Shown here piece by piece: positions 34,601 to 43,075 of a stretch of 64,000 bases of DNA. How positions within the stretch are numbered: position 1 is the stretch's first letter; each line of letters begins with the position of its first letter. Position numbers and translations under genes: made by a program. Origin of the DNA: Myxococcus stipitatus (GTDB taxonomy: Bacteria > Myxococcota > Myxococcia > Myxococcales > Myxococcaceae); assembly GCF_037414475.1 (NCBI RefSeq), contig NZ_CP147913.1, positions 248,001-312,000 of the forward strand, written 5' to 3'. Under the pieces are notes generated by a model. That model was not told where the DNA came from. It searched no databases and saw only the letters and a list, made by a program, of their open reading frames with translations.

Positions 34601-37600
34601 ATGACTCCGGAGACATTCCCACGTTCGACAGCGGGGCAGCGCCCTGGGTTACCGATACCGCCGACACACCCGCGCTCGACGGCGGTCGAGCACTCATCAT
34701 CCCTGGCGGCACTGCCCCCTGCGTACCGGTCTGTCGCGCGTGCAGCGTCGGCACATCCGCACTCGGCGGAGGATGAGCCGCAAACTGCACTGCATTCGCC
34801 TGCTGCTCTGGCACCGTCGATACACCCGTGCTCGACGATGGACGGGCTTCAGGTGGCACCACGCCACTCTGAGGCCCCGTCGGTGCGACCATGATTGAAA
34901 GCGGATGAGTCTCGGACGGCGCCGCATCCGCCTGTGGCCCTGGCACCGTCGAGACATCCGTGCTCGACAGGGGACGAGCGCCAGGAAGCACCGCACTCAC
35001 TTGAGGTCCCCGCGGAGTCGGGCCACCCACGCTCGATGGCGGGCGTGTCCCCATCATCCCAGAAGGGGCCACTCCATCCTGTGCGCTCTGCCCTGTCAGA
35101 GCTCCCGCGTTTGACGGAGGACGCCCCTCAGACGCCAGCACCCCACTCTGCGCCCCCTGCACCGTCGGCACTCCCACACTCGCTGGCGGGCGCGCCCCAG
35201 GCGGAATCCCCCCACCCTGTGCCCCCTGCACTGTCGGCAGTCCCGCGCTCGACTGAGGACGTGCGCCCGGCGGCATCACACCGCTCTGTGCCCCTTGCAC
35301 TACCGGCCCACCCGCGCCTGACTGAGGACGTGCGCCCGGCGGCGTCACACCGCTCTGTGCCCCTTGCACTACCGGCCCACCAGCGTCCGACGACGGACGT
35401 GCATCCGGTGGCGGCATCGCACCCTGCCCATCTTGCACCATCGGCACTCCCGCACTCGACGGCGGGCGTGCTCCAAGCAGCATTCCGCCACCCTGGGCGC
35501 CGTGCGCCCCTGCGCCCGACGGCGGACGAGCCCCTGGCGGCATCACTCCACCCTGCGCGCCCTGCACCGTCGGCACTCCAGCGCTCGACGGCGGTCGAGC
35601 ACCCGGCGGCATCACTCCAGCCTGCCCGCCTTGCACCGTCGGCACTCCCGCGCTCGACGGCGGTCGAGCACCCGGCGGCATCACTCCAGCCTGCCCGCCT
35701 TGCACCGTCGGCACTCCCGCGCTCGACGGCGGTCGAGCACTCGGGGGAAGCACTCCACCCTGCCCGCCTTGCACCGTCGGAACTCCCGCGCTCGATGGCG
35801 GGCGCACTCCAGATGGTGTCCCCCCAGCCTGTGCACCCTGCACTATTGGCATTCCCGCGCTCGGTGGCGGACGTGAACCCGGCGGCATCATTCCACCCTG
35901 CGCGCCTTGCACCGTCGGCACTTCCATACTCGGTGGCGGTCGAGCGCCCGGCGGCATCACTCCACCCTGCGCGCCCTGCACCGTCGGCACTTCCACACTC
36001 GGTGGCGGACGTGAACCCGGCGGCATCACTCCACCCTGCGCGCCTTGCACCGTCGGCATACCTGCGCTCGATGGCCGAAGTGCGCCTGGTGGCACCGCGC
36101 CCTGTGTCCCCTGCATCGTCGGAGCACCCGCGGTCGGCAACGGACGTGCCGCCGGCGGCATCGAACCACCTTGTGCTCCAGGCACTGTCGGCATTCCCGC
36201 GCTCGACGGCGGACGAGCCCCCACCATCCCCGGTGGCACCGCGCCACTCTGTACTCCAGGCACCATCGGCCCAGTCGCGCCCGGCGGACGTGGCCCAGAT
36301 GGCATCGCCCCCTGCGGCCCAGGCACCGGCGGCGAACCCATTCCCCCTGGAGGCCGTGCCCCCATCATCCCTGGAGGTACCGCCCCTTGCCCCATGGGCG
36401 CACCAGCACTCGAGCCTCCCGTCCCCGCAGCCATCGCCCCTTGCGGGCCCTGCACCGTCGGCACTCCCGTGCTCGAAGGTGGCCGCATCCCCGGAGGAAC
36501 GGCTCCCCGATTCGGCCCTCCCGCGCTCGACGGCGGAGGTCGTGCCCCCACCATCCCCGGAGGCACCACTCCCGCCAGCCCCTCCTCACCCGAACCTGCT
36601 GGCCTCCCCATCATCCCAGGCGGCACAGCACCCGCCGGCCCAGGAGGGGGCCTCGCGCCCCCCGCCATTCCCGGCGGAACAGCCCCCAACGGCGGACGCC
36701 CACTCAACCCCTCTCCACTCCCCTGCGACCCTCGCCCCAATCCCGGTGGCGCCGCATGCGGTGACCACTGCCCCGCGGACTGCCGCGACACCATCCCGGG
36801 TGGCTGCGTCGAAGCCCCACCCTCCCCAGGCCCCCTCGCTCCAGCCGACGCCATCACCGGCTCGCGCGGCGCTGGAGGCTCGACCTCCTCCATCACCCCC
36901 TCGAGCACCTCTTCGGTGTCCACCACCTCGAGCTCCTCGGTGGGCTCGACAATCTCCGCCGCTTCAATCTCCTCCGCCGCCTCAATCTCCTCCGACAAAT
37001 CCAACTCAGGAGGCATCGCCGGAGGCGCAAGCCTCGGCGGCTCCATCCCCAACCGTGGCGGCCCCGGTGGCCGCACACCCCGCCCCGCATCCGTGGGCAT
37101 CAACTGCGGCGGAGCCACCGGTCGCGACGGCGCCAACATCGGCGGCCCCGACTCCCCTCGCCCGACACCTCGGACCTCCATCCCCTCCCCAGCCACCACC
37201 GGAGGACCACTCCTCGGGGCCTCCACCTCCGCCGAGTCCTCGGCGTCGTCGCTCAAGAACTGCCCCGGTGCCAGGCCCCCGAACATTCCCTCGGACCCCG
37301 GCTGCGCACGCACGGGCGCGGGAGGCGGAGCCACCTCCGGAAGAGCCACCAGCCCGCCTCTCGCCGGCATCCCAGGCGCCGCGCCCACGGGCTTCGCCAC
37401 GCGCCGCGCCGCCGCCATGTGAATGGACCTGGGCGCTCGCCGGATGCCGTAGCGCTCCGCCTGGTAATGGAACAGCCGCAGCTCCGGAGTGATGTGCGGC
37501 AGGATGCGCAGCCCCGTGATGAACCCCAGCGCATCCGTGTGCTGGATTTCAAACGGGCTCGCCATCGCCACCTTCAGCCGCCGGCCTTCCTGCGCCAACG

Positions 37601-37868
37601 GAAAGGCCAAGTGCTTCTCCGCGAGCGCCATCGGCAACAACGTCAGCGTCGCATCGGTGACGGCCTCGAAGTCCGCCTCCTGCGCCACCGGGTAGCGCGT
37701 CTGCTCCCCCAGGACCATCGCCACCGTGTCGATGTCCAGGAAGTCCAGCTCGACGAGGATGGAGCCCAGCCGCCCGCCGTAGATGAGCTGGGCCTTCAAG
37801 GCTTCGTCGAGCTGCGCCTGCGTCAGGAGGCCCTTGCGGACCAGAATCGCTCCGAGCTTTTCGGCCAT
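31620..37868 (-). CDS. giant MshEN-domain protein with repeat linker and GAF-like C-terminus
   Basis: A 2,082-residue protein. Residues 4-27 and 33-56 are two 24-residue motifs (KLGAILVRKGLLTQAQLDEA.. and RLGSILVELDFLDID..) spaced by five residues, as in the MshEN/GspE-N domain that binds cyclic di-GMP in MshE and PilB; the domain continues to ~residue 145. No ATPase domain follows. Residues ~430-1060 are Pro/Gly-rich tandem repeats of about 23 residues (core MPPGARPPSSAGVPTVQG), and ~1060-1830 are acidic, Ser/Thr/Ala-rich and probably disordered. Two aromatic motifs, ASTWEFVGWQ (~1833) and ASAWDFIPQTW (~1888), precede a GAF-like domain to the end (VLIAYCAGRFQRAFLLGE, LLVVPIRARGRPVAFIVAD). 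ATG 37868 follows GGGGGG; an earlier start at 37946 lacks conservation. Likely a c-di-GMP-responsive scaffold. Confidence 0.88.
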   Translation of the reverse strand: MAEKLGAILVRKGLLTQAQLDEALKAQLIYGGRLGSILVELDFLDIDTVAMVLGEQTRYPVAQEADFEAVTDATLTLLPMALAEKHLAFPLAQEGRRLKVAMASPFEIQHTDALGFITGLRILPHITPELRLFHYQAERYGIRRAPRSIHMAAARRVAKPVGAAPGMPARGGLVALPEVAPPPAPVRAQPGSEGMFGGLAPGQFLSDDAEDSAEVEAPRSGPPVVAGEGMEVRGVGRGESGPPMLAPSRPVAPPQLMPTDAGRGVRPPGPPRLGMEPPRLAPPAMPPELDLSEEIEAAEEIEAAEIVEPTEELEVVDTEEVLEGVMEEVEPPAPREPVMASAGARGPGEGGASTQPPGMVSRQSAGQWSPHAAPPGLGRGSQGSGEGLSGRPPLGAVPPGMAGGARPPPGPAGAVPPGMMGRPAGSGEEGLAGVVPPGMVGARPPPSSAGGPNRGAVPPGMRPPSSTGVPTVQGPQGAMAAGTGGSSAGAPMGQGAVPPGMMGARPPGGMGSPPVPGPQGAMPSGPRPPGATGPMVPGVQSGAVPPGMVGARPPSSAGMPTVPGAQGGSMPPAARPLPTAGAPTMQGTQGAVPPGALRPSSAGMPTVQGAQGGVMPPGSRPPPSVEVPTVQGAQGGVMPPGARPPPSMEVPTVQGAQGGMMPPGSRPPPSAGMPIVQGAQAGGTPSGVRPPSSAGVPTVQGGQGGVLPPSARPPSSAGVPTVQGGQAGVMPPGARPPSSAGVPTVQGGQAGVMPPGARPPSSAGVPTVQGAQGGVMPPGARPPSGAGAHGAQGGGMLLGARPPSSAGVPMVQDGQGAMPPPDARPSSDAGGPVVQGAQSGVTPPGARPQSGAGGPVVQGAQSGVMPPGARPQSSAGLPTVQGAQGGGIPPGARPPASVGVPTVQGAQSGVLASEGRPPSNAGALTGQSAQDGVAPSGMMGTRPPSSVGGPTPRGPQVSAVLPGARPLSSTDVSTVPGPQADAAPSETHPLSIMVAPTGPQSGVVPPEARPSSSTGVSTVPEQQANAVQFAAHPPPSADVPTLHARQTGTQGAVPPGMMSARPPSSAGVSAVSVTQGAAPLSNVGMSPESSPHGAVPSSAPLSASVGGHPATDSTNAVRPGSLPPASTGASPALGSQAGMPFVAGSQSVAVPGAQLLSNIDGALAVESHTAMESGPQPLSNISTHPVSEGHGTVAPAVPSSPTTDASPMSGAPQSAFAPSETEAHLPPRDSNLALPGQESEQSSPATVGAPIGTDVPGTVPPGLTGARGPSSAALPSVAAPQDGIPQSMHGARPSPSPHATNVHGLHLEQGALDPIAGAMEQEVAGISISDSAMEAVDDSLSSSAVGSPEQSEVDESVEPHGAVAPSVTVGDGTSGESAITTRASTAKDNEGSILDGASSSAGAGEEGFSFAADLAVQVADESAASAGRLVSGSVGEGQVLDSAKGDRQPASEGTDAEVGGSTVVADAFAPLVEEDVRVSSVFASVQEDGALSAASSPTDDLMVETPASTDLAASDTSNIPESEVAKHRVFASAIAASLPSISESEGSTTAGIEHTTSEVDVASKQPQGSSVALKDLESSTGVQALSEPESINELASSLSTEHATEPSEDVSALLSPPRTEEEPSTSESDSLSRSDTGGPRAQPAKPLESTSNSIEAEPSVAYLDAPDTTARRADSSDEAEAHESTSTPASTTEPWMLASTVRPEPSQADKDVPGEGDTSESLMLEAAGIMLASHGEQASTTARGSTPESATEPLASENVLPLGDVLPGRAGPKPEAAVSTESAPRDDARESSAAAPSEHEDTTLPPTKPPATRRAPIELDELPSVDDAPMQLASTWEFVGWQGAESNGTIGHVAENTWVDRAVDLEGAMSRAEPPAGATASELPIASAWDFIPQTWQPQAREHSEVLTALLASAGATTGSEGPAVSADQVLTALDEVNTQGVLGKVLIAYCAGRFQRAFLLGESFGLVRVGHAWGPGSDGPEVSALKVDLDAPSLLVSALGQFGPSSFDAPSSAQDEAIFTALGGPASHLLVVPIRARGRPVAFIVADSGNTPVPGTTLDELTRVSAKASEVYDRLPASGAD
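34690..36560 (-). repeat. coding tandem repeat, 69-bp period
   Basis: Inside the giant gene the DNA repeats with a period of 69 bp (23 codons). Around 35572-35778 consecutive units are almost identical, for example ggcactcccgcgctcgacgg begins at 35641 and again at 35710. Units on either side are more diverged, with changes at Val/Ala/Gly positions and shorter variants. All copies stay in frame. Confidence 0.9.
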
Positions 37869-38200
37869 GCCCCCCAAGTCTAGACGGCTTCGCCTCCGCT
37901 CGGGGCCGGCTCCCCCGTCATCCCCGCCGCATTTCCACCGCCCCACCCCTCACACCGCGCACACCCCGGCCGCAACAACCGCGCTCCGTGTGAAATCAAA
38001 CGCCCCACCTGCACCACCCTCCCCATGAGGCGGTGTCCCTTCCACTTCACAACCCACCCCCACGCAAACGCCACCCGCCCCACATAAGGCGCCTGCTCCT
38101 GTTACTCAGTTACTGGATGCCGCACAGCTCCATCAGTGACAGGGACTATAACTGCGAGTGCAGCCCATGCTGCGAAGCCCCATCCCCTGCAGGAGAACCG
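37869..38200. other. divergent promoter region
   Basis: This 332-nt gap lies between the giant gene (minus) and the protease gene (plus). A candidate -10, tataac (38147-38152), lies 49 nt before the protease ATG, without a convincing -35. The protease frame is open back to 38033, but no ribosome-binding site supports that start. No other gene is seen. Confidence 0.4.
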
Positions 38201-40135
38201 ATGAAACGAGTCCAGCTCGCAGGTTTCGTCGCCGCGCTGATGTTAGGTGCGCCAGTCGCCCTGGCGTCGGCCCCCGTGTGCACGGTGGCCACGTCCTCCG
38301 CGGCCCAGCGCGCCACGAAGGTCGGCGAGGACGTCTACCAGCGCTTCGAGTCGGCCCATCCCTACGCCCCGACGGCCCTGCGCACGCACAGCGGCCCCAT
38401 CCACACCGACGTCATCACCTACGAGGGCGCCGCCTACATCGCCGCGCACTTCGAGCGGCTGGAACTGGAAGAGGGGGACTTCGTGGTGGTGCGTTCACCG
38501 GATGGACGGCGCTCCAGGCGGTATGACGCCACCCATCCCGGGGGCCGGGACGGCTTCTGGGCCATGCACATCCCCGGCGACACCGCCATCGTCGAACTCC
38601 ATGGCGGTGACGCCCCCGCCCGCCGAGGCATCCTCAACAAGCACGGCTACAGCATCGACCGCTTCGCGCGCGGCTACACCAACGCGGAGAAGGGCTTCAC
38701 CTCCGAGCTCAACAAGGCCCTGTGCGGCGTGGACGACTCCAACTGGGCGCCCTGCTACTCCGCCACCGAGCCCACCCTCTACGGCCGTGCCCGCCCCGTG
38801 GCCCGCCTGCTCATCGCCGGCTCGAGCGCGTGCACCGGCTGGCTCGTGGGCAACCAGGGCCACGTGATGACGAACCAGCACTGCATCGGGACCGCCAGCG
38901 ACGCGCAGAACACCGACTTCGAGTTCATGGCCGAAGGCGCCACCTGTGCCACCAGCTGCGGCAGCTGGTTCGGCTGTCCGGGCCACGTCATCTCCGGCGC
39001 CACCCTGGTCCAGGCGGACGCGCCTCGCGACTACGCGCTGGTACGGCTGGCCGTGAATCCCACCAACGCGTTCGGATATCTGCAGTTGCGCAACGCGAGC
39101 GCGGTGGTCAACGAGCGCATCTACATCCCGCAGCATCCAGCCGGCTACGGCAAGAAGATCGCCGTCACTTCGACGGACCCGTCGGATGCGTCGGGCTTCG
39201 CGGAGGTCTACAGCCTGAACGAGCCGTCCTGCCAGACCGGCGGCCCCAACGACGTGGGCTACTTCGCCGACACCCAGGGAGGCTCGTCCGGCTCGCCGGT
39301 GGTCGGGTACTCAGACCACCTGGTGGTGTCGCTGCACCACTGCGCCAACTGCCCCAACCGCGGCGTGCCCATCCAGGCCGTCATCAGCCACCTGGGGACC
39401 AGCCTGCCCTCGTGCGCACTGCCCGCCGCCGGATGCCCGGACCCCAACGGCAACGGCGAGCCGCCCCCCGAGGACCCTCCTCCGCCCGCCAACTCCTTCG
39501 CCTTCACCGCCTCCGACACGAACAGCGCGCAGCAGAACACCACCAACAAGAAGATCCTCCTCGCCGCGAACGAGACGCTCACCGTGGGCACCTGTGGCCT
39601 GACGGGCGCGAAGACCTCCGGGGACACCTTCCTGCGCCTCCATGACGCCGCGGGGACGTCCGTCGCCGCCAACGACGACGAGTGCGGCGGCCGAGGCTCC
39701 CGCATCACCTTCAAGGCCACCACCGCGGGCGAGTACGAAGTGCGCGCGGGCTGCTACTCGAGCGGGAGCTGCGGTGGCACCGTCGTCTGGGAAATCACCG
39801 GAGGCGGCCCTCCGCCGGCCACGTCGGGCTCATTCACCTTCAGCGCCAGCAACACCAACAGCGCCCAGCAAGCCACCACCAACCGCGACGTCCCCGTCAC
39901 GGCAGGTCAGGTCCTCACCGTGGCCACCTGTGGCCTGACGGGGGCGACCTTCACCGGAGACACGTTCCTGCGCGTCTTCAACGGCGCCACCCAGGCGGCC
40001 TCCAATGACGACGCTTGCAGCGGCCGAGGCTCCAGCGTGAGCTACACCGCCACCTCCGCGGGCACGCTCCAGATTCGAGCAGGCTGCTACAGCAGCACGA
40101 CGTGCAGCGGCACCGTGGTCTGGAACCTCCAGTAG
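38201..40135 (+). CDS. secreted trypsin-like serine protease with two C-terminal repeat domains
   Basis: A 644-residue exported protease of the S1/glutamyl- or lysyl-endopeptidase type. The signal peptide ends near ALASA (residue 24). The catalytic triad is His227 (MTNQHCIG), Asp277 (RDYALVRLAV) and Ser363 (GGSSGSPVV). Six or more Cys around the catalytic core (CTGW, NQHC, CATSCGSWFGC) indicate disulfides. After a Pro-rich linker (PPPEDPPPPA, ~residues 421-430) come two ~100-residue repeats, each with F-x-F-x-A-S-x-T-N-S-A-Q-Q, TCGLTGA, GDTFLR and RAGCYSS, which look like pre-peptidase C-terminal beta-sandwich domains. AGGAG five bases before ATG 38201 sets the start. Probably involved in extracellular protein digestion during predation. 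Confidence 0.93.
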   Translation: MKRVQLAGFVAALMLGAPVALASAPVCTVATSSAAQRATKVGEDVYQRFESAHPYAPTALRTHSGPIHTDVITYEGAAYIAAHFERLELEEGDFVVVRSPDGRRSRRYDATHPGGRDGFWAMHIPGDTAIVELHGGDAPARRGILNKHGYSIDRFARGYTNAEKGFTSELNKALCGVDDSNWAPCYSATEPTLYGRARPVARLLIAGSSACTGWLVGNQGHVMTNQHCIGTASDAQNTDFEFMAEGATCATSCGSWFGCPGHVISGATLVQADAPRDYALVRLAVNPTNAFGYLQLRNASAVVNERIYIPQHPAGYGKKIAVTSTDPSDASGFAEVYSLNEPSCQTGGPNDVGYFADTQGGSSGSPVVGYSDHLVVSLHHCANCPNRGVPIQAVISHLGTSLPSCALPAAGCPDPNGNGEPPPEDPPPPANSFAFTASDTNSAQQNTTNKKILLAANETLTVGTCGLTGAKTSGDTFLRLHDAAGTSVAANDDECGGRGSRITFKATTAGEYEVRAGCYSSGSCGGTVVWEITGGGPPPATSGSFTFSASNTNSAQQATTNRDVPVTAGQVLTVATCGLTGATFTGDTFLRVFNGATQAASNDDACSGRGSSVSYTATSAGTLQIRAGCYSSTTCSGTVVWNLQ

Positions 40136-40193
40136 CACCAGGACCTGGACACGGCGTCGGGCTCTCGGAAATCCGGCGTCTTGCTCGAGCGGG

Positions 40194-40211
40194 GCCTCGG
40201 ATTTCCGAGGC
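40194..40211. terminator. hairpin between protease and sugar-transferase genes
   Basis: gcctcgg-attt-ccgaggc forms a 7-bp stem. A competing longer repeat, ctcggaaatccg (40164-40175) with cggatttccgag (40198-40209), overlaps it. The genes converge here, so it may stop both transcripts. Confidence 0.5.
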
Positions 40212-40235
40212 CCTCTTGCTCGAAGGGCTGACGGC

Positions 40236-41630
40236 TCAGTACGCGTTCTTCGAGAGGAAGCCGCCGAGCGCCGTGCGCACGAGAATCTTGAGGTCCATCA
40301 GCAGGGACCAGTTCTCGATGTAGTACAGGTCGTACTCGATGCGCTTCTCGATGCACGTCTGCCCGCGCAGCCCGTTGATCTGCGCCCAGCCGGTGATGCC
40401 CGCCTTCACCTTGTGCCGCAGGTGGTAGCGCGGAATCTGCCGCTTGAACTCCTCGATGAAGACAGGGCGCTCGGGACGAGGACCCACCAGGCTCATGTCC
40501 CCCGTCAGCACGTTGAAGAACTGCGGCAGTTCATCCAGCGAGTACTTGCGCAGGAAGGTGCCGATGACGGTGCGGCGCGGGTCGTCCTTGCGCGCCATCA
40601 TCGCGCCGGTGTTCTCCGCGTCCACACGCATGGTGCGGAACTTGAGGATGTGGAATGTGCGGCCGTCCATCCCCATGCGCTCCTGGCGGTAGAGCATGGG
40701 CCCTCGGCTGGACAGGCGCACCGCCAGCGCGGTGGCCGCCATCAGCGGCCCCGTGACGACGATGGCCAGGAGCGAGAACAGGATGTCGAACGCCCGCTTG
40801 GACACCCGGCTCCACCCCTCCATCGGGTCGCCCTGGAGGCGGATGATGGGCAGGCCACCGAACTCCTCCAGCCCTCCGTAGAGGGTGATGTACTGGTACA
40901 AGTCCGGCACCACGCGAACATCCACCGTGCGCAGGGCCAGCGGCTCCATCAGCCGCTTCACGTGGGCCTGCTCCTGCAGCGGCAGCGCGATGATGACCTG
41001 GTCCACCGGCTGCGCGTCGAGCACCCGCTCCACGTCGTCCACGTGGCCAATCACCCGCACGCCGTTGACATATTGGCCCACCTTCTCAGGCCGCAGAGTC
41101 AGAAGACCCGTCACCCGGAAGCCCAGCTCCCGGTGCCCCTCCACCGTCTCCACCACGCGCTGGCCCAACTCCCCCGCGCCGATGATGAGGATGGACTTGA
41201 GGTTGTGGCCACGCCGGCGCACCTCGCTCAGCACATAGCGGAACGCCAGCCGGCTGCACGTCACGAGCACGAAGGAGTAGACGACGAAGATGACCAGCGT
41301 CAGGCGCGAATAGCGCTCCCGGGCGAAGTACGTGGCCGCCACCAGGATGAGCGTCGCGGTGATGGTGGACTTGAAGACCTCGAACACCTCGCCGGTGTTC
41401 GTGCGGGAGCGGTTCGTCGCATAGAGCCGCGACTGCTTGAAGGTGGCCGGGAAGATGACCAGCACCATGAGCAGCGAGACGAGCGAGTCCTCCCACGGAG
41501 GGATTCCCTCCGTGACAGGGACGATGCCCGAGAAGCGGGTGACGTACGCCAAGGCGAACGCCATCGCGAGCATGACCATGTCCGCGACAACTTTGATGGA
41601 CGTGTAGAAGCGCTGGAGACGACTGAACAC
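40236..41630 (-). CDS. undecaprenyl-phosphate hexose-1-phosphate transferase (WcaJ/WbaP type)
   Basis: A 464-residue membrane enzyme that starts glycan repeat-unit assembly by moving sugar-1-phosphate onto undecaprenyl phosphate. Four N-terminal helices occupy about residues 12-120; a Rossmann-like CoA-binding domain follows (SILIIGAGELGQRVVETVEG); a fifth membrane segment lies near residues 290-310 (DILFSLLAIVVTGPLMAATAL). The catalytic bac_transf domain shows LYRQERMGMDGRTFHILKFR, the DE-containing KYSLDELPQFFNVLTGDMSLVGPRPERP and AGITGWAQINGLRG. This is the typical five-helix Wca-J-like arrangement. Myxococcus encodes several (EPS, spore coat, biosurfactant and O-antigen systems); which pathway applies here is not decided. 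A glycosyltransferase gene lies upstream on the same strand. Confidence 0.95.
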   Translation of the reverse strand: MFSRLQRFYTSIKVVADMVMLAMAFALAYVTRFSGIVPVTEGIPPWEDSLVSLLMVLVIFPATFKQSRLYATNRSRTNTGEVFEVFKSTITATLILVAATYFARERYSRLTLVIFVVYSFVLVTCSRLAFRYVLSEVRRRGHNLKSILIIGAGELGQRVVETVEGHRELGFRVTGLLTLRPEKVGQYVNGVRVIGHVDDVERVLDAQPVDQVIIALPLQEQAHVKRLMEPLALRTVDVRVVPDLYQYITLYGGLEEFGGLPIIRLQGDPMEGWSRVSKRAFDILFSLLAIVVTGPLMAATALAVRLSSRGPMLYRQERMGMDGRTFHILKFRTMRVDAENTGAMMARKDDPRRTVIGTFLRKYSLDELPQFFNVLTGDMSLVGPRPERPVFIEEFKRQIPRYHLRHKVKAGITGWAQINGLRGQTCIEKRIEYDLYYIENWSLLMDLKILVRTALGGFLSKNAY

Positions 41631-41848
41631 GTCTGGACTCCTGTATCCGGGTCAACGGGGCGCCACCCCTCTGCAAGACTCGCACCCTGGTCCAACGAGC
41701 ACGTCTCTTGCCCGACTCCCTCTGACTCGTCGGCCTCCTAACACGGGAATCCCCGTGAAACCAATGGGTTACCACCGCCCCTGTGGGACCCCACGAGGGC
41801 GAGGACGGCATCGGGTGACGGAAGACGGAGAGCAGAGCGACAGCGGCG

Positions 41849-42991
41849 TCACACCGCTCTGGCTTGAGTTGGGGATTTCCTCGCCACCCTGAGGAGCGAC
41901 TCCACCTCGGACAGCATGGCCTGTTGGAAAACCCCTCGGCTGAAGCGGCGGGCCTGCGACCGCGCCTCTTCGGGCCGGAACCCCTTCTCCCACGTCTCGA
42001 AGCGCCGCACGGCCTCCACGAGCGCGGACGGTGACTGTTCTGGAAAGAACAGTCCGGTGTCGCTGTTCACCGTCTCCAGCGCGCCGCCTCGGCCGAAGGC
42101 GATGACGGGGCGCCCGCAGGCCTGGGCCTCCAGCGGGGTGATGCCGAAGTCCTCCTCGGGCGTAAAGATGAGGGCGCGGGCGTCGCGGTAGAGCGCCGGC
42201 AGCGCGTCGTCGGGGACGTTGCCCAGGAAGCGGATGTTGGCGGGCGGAGCCCCCGAGGTGAGCCGCGAGGCCTCCTGTCCCGTGCCCACCACCCAGAGAG
42301 GCGCGCCCAGCTCGCGAAAGGCCTCCAGCGCGATGTCCAGGCGCTTGTAGGGGGCGAAGGCGCCCAGCCACAGGAAGTAGCCTCCTTGGCCACTGCCCTC
42401 GAGCGGCTGTTGCGTGAAGCGCTCCAGGTCCACGGGAGGGTGCACCACGGTGGCCTCGCGGGCCCAGAAGCGGCGCAGCTTGCCCGCCACGTGGTGGCTG
42501 TTGGCGACGAAGCGGTCCACGCGGGCCGCCGAGGTCCGGTCCCACCACCGCAGCCAGGGGCGCACCGCGTGGGCAGCGGCGCGAACAGGCAGACCCGCCC
42601 GTCCAGGTCCGAAGTAGTCGTCGAACAAGTCCCACATGTACCGCATGGGCGCGTGCACGTAGCTCAGGTGAGGCAGGCCCGCTGGGGCACGCAGTCCCTT
42701 CGCCACACAGTGGCTGGAGGACAGGACGAGGTCGTAGTCACCCCGCAGACGCAGCGACTCGATGGCCTTCGGCATCAGGGGCAGGAAGTGGCGGTAGCGC
42801 TCGTGGATGCCCGGGATGTGCTGGAGGAAGGACGTGAAGATGCGGCGGGACTCGATGGCGGGGGACTGGCTGCCGGGCCGGTGGATGAGGGTGTAGATGT
42901 CCGCGTCGGGCAGCACTTCGCAGAGCGCGTCGAGCACGCGCTCTCCCCCGCGGTGGGTGACCAACCAATCATGGACGAGGGCGACCTTCAC
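41849..42991 (-). CDS. GT4-family glycosyltransferase
   Basis: A 380-residue GT-B glycosyltransferase. The N-terminal acceptor half starts MKVALVHDWLVTHRGGERVL with the Gly-rich turn and includes SYVHAPMRYMWDLFDDYFG. The C-terminal donor half contains FLWLGAFAPYKRLDIALEAF, IRFLGNVPDDALPALYRDA and the EX7E-type region FTPEEDFGITPLEAQACGRPVIAFGRGG. These features are shared by polysaccharide mannosyl- and glucosyltransferases such as WbaZ. It is 218 nt upstream of the sugar-phosphate transferase on the same strand, and 84 nt from a divergent second glycosyltransferase; the two probably add sugars to the same lipid-linked glycan. Confidence 0.94.
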   Translation of the reverse strand: MKVALVHDWLVTHRGGERVLDALCEVLPDADIYTLIHRPGSQSPAIESRRIFTSFLQHIPGIHERYRHFLPLMPKAIESLRLRGDYDLVLSSSHCVAKGLRAPAGLPHLSYVHAPMRYMWDLFDDYFGPGRAGLPVRAAAHAVRPWLRWWDRTSAARVDRFVANSHHVAGKLRRFWAREATVVHPPVDLERFTQQPLEGSGQGGYFLWLGAFAPYKRLDIALEAFRELGAPLWVVGTGQEASRLTSGAPPANIRFLGNVPDDALPALYRDARALIFTPEEDFGITPLEAQACGRPVIAFGRGGALETVNSDTGLFFPEQSPSALVEAVRRFETWEKGFRPEEARSQARRFSRGVFQQAMLSEVESLLRVARKSPTQARAV

Positions 42992-43075
42992 GAGGGCGGC
43001 CTTCTAGCATCCAGCGTGCCTTGTGCCGACAGCGACGCGAAGCAAGCGTCCGCCCGTCCCCCATGAGGCCCGGGC

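Noticed and set aside
34690-36560. possible CRISPR array
   Set aside because: The unit is 69 bp, contiguous with no unique spacers, and lies within a continuous coding frame.
34895-37492. 865-codon plus-strand open frame over the repeat region
   Set aside because: The Ala/Pro/Ser/His repeats are the antisense of the 69-bp repeat; domains at both ends support only the minus-strand gene.
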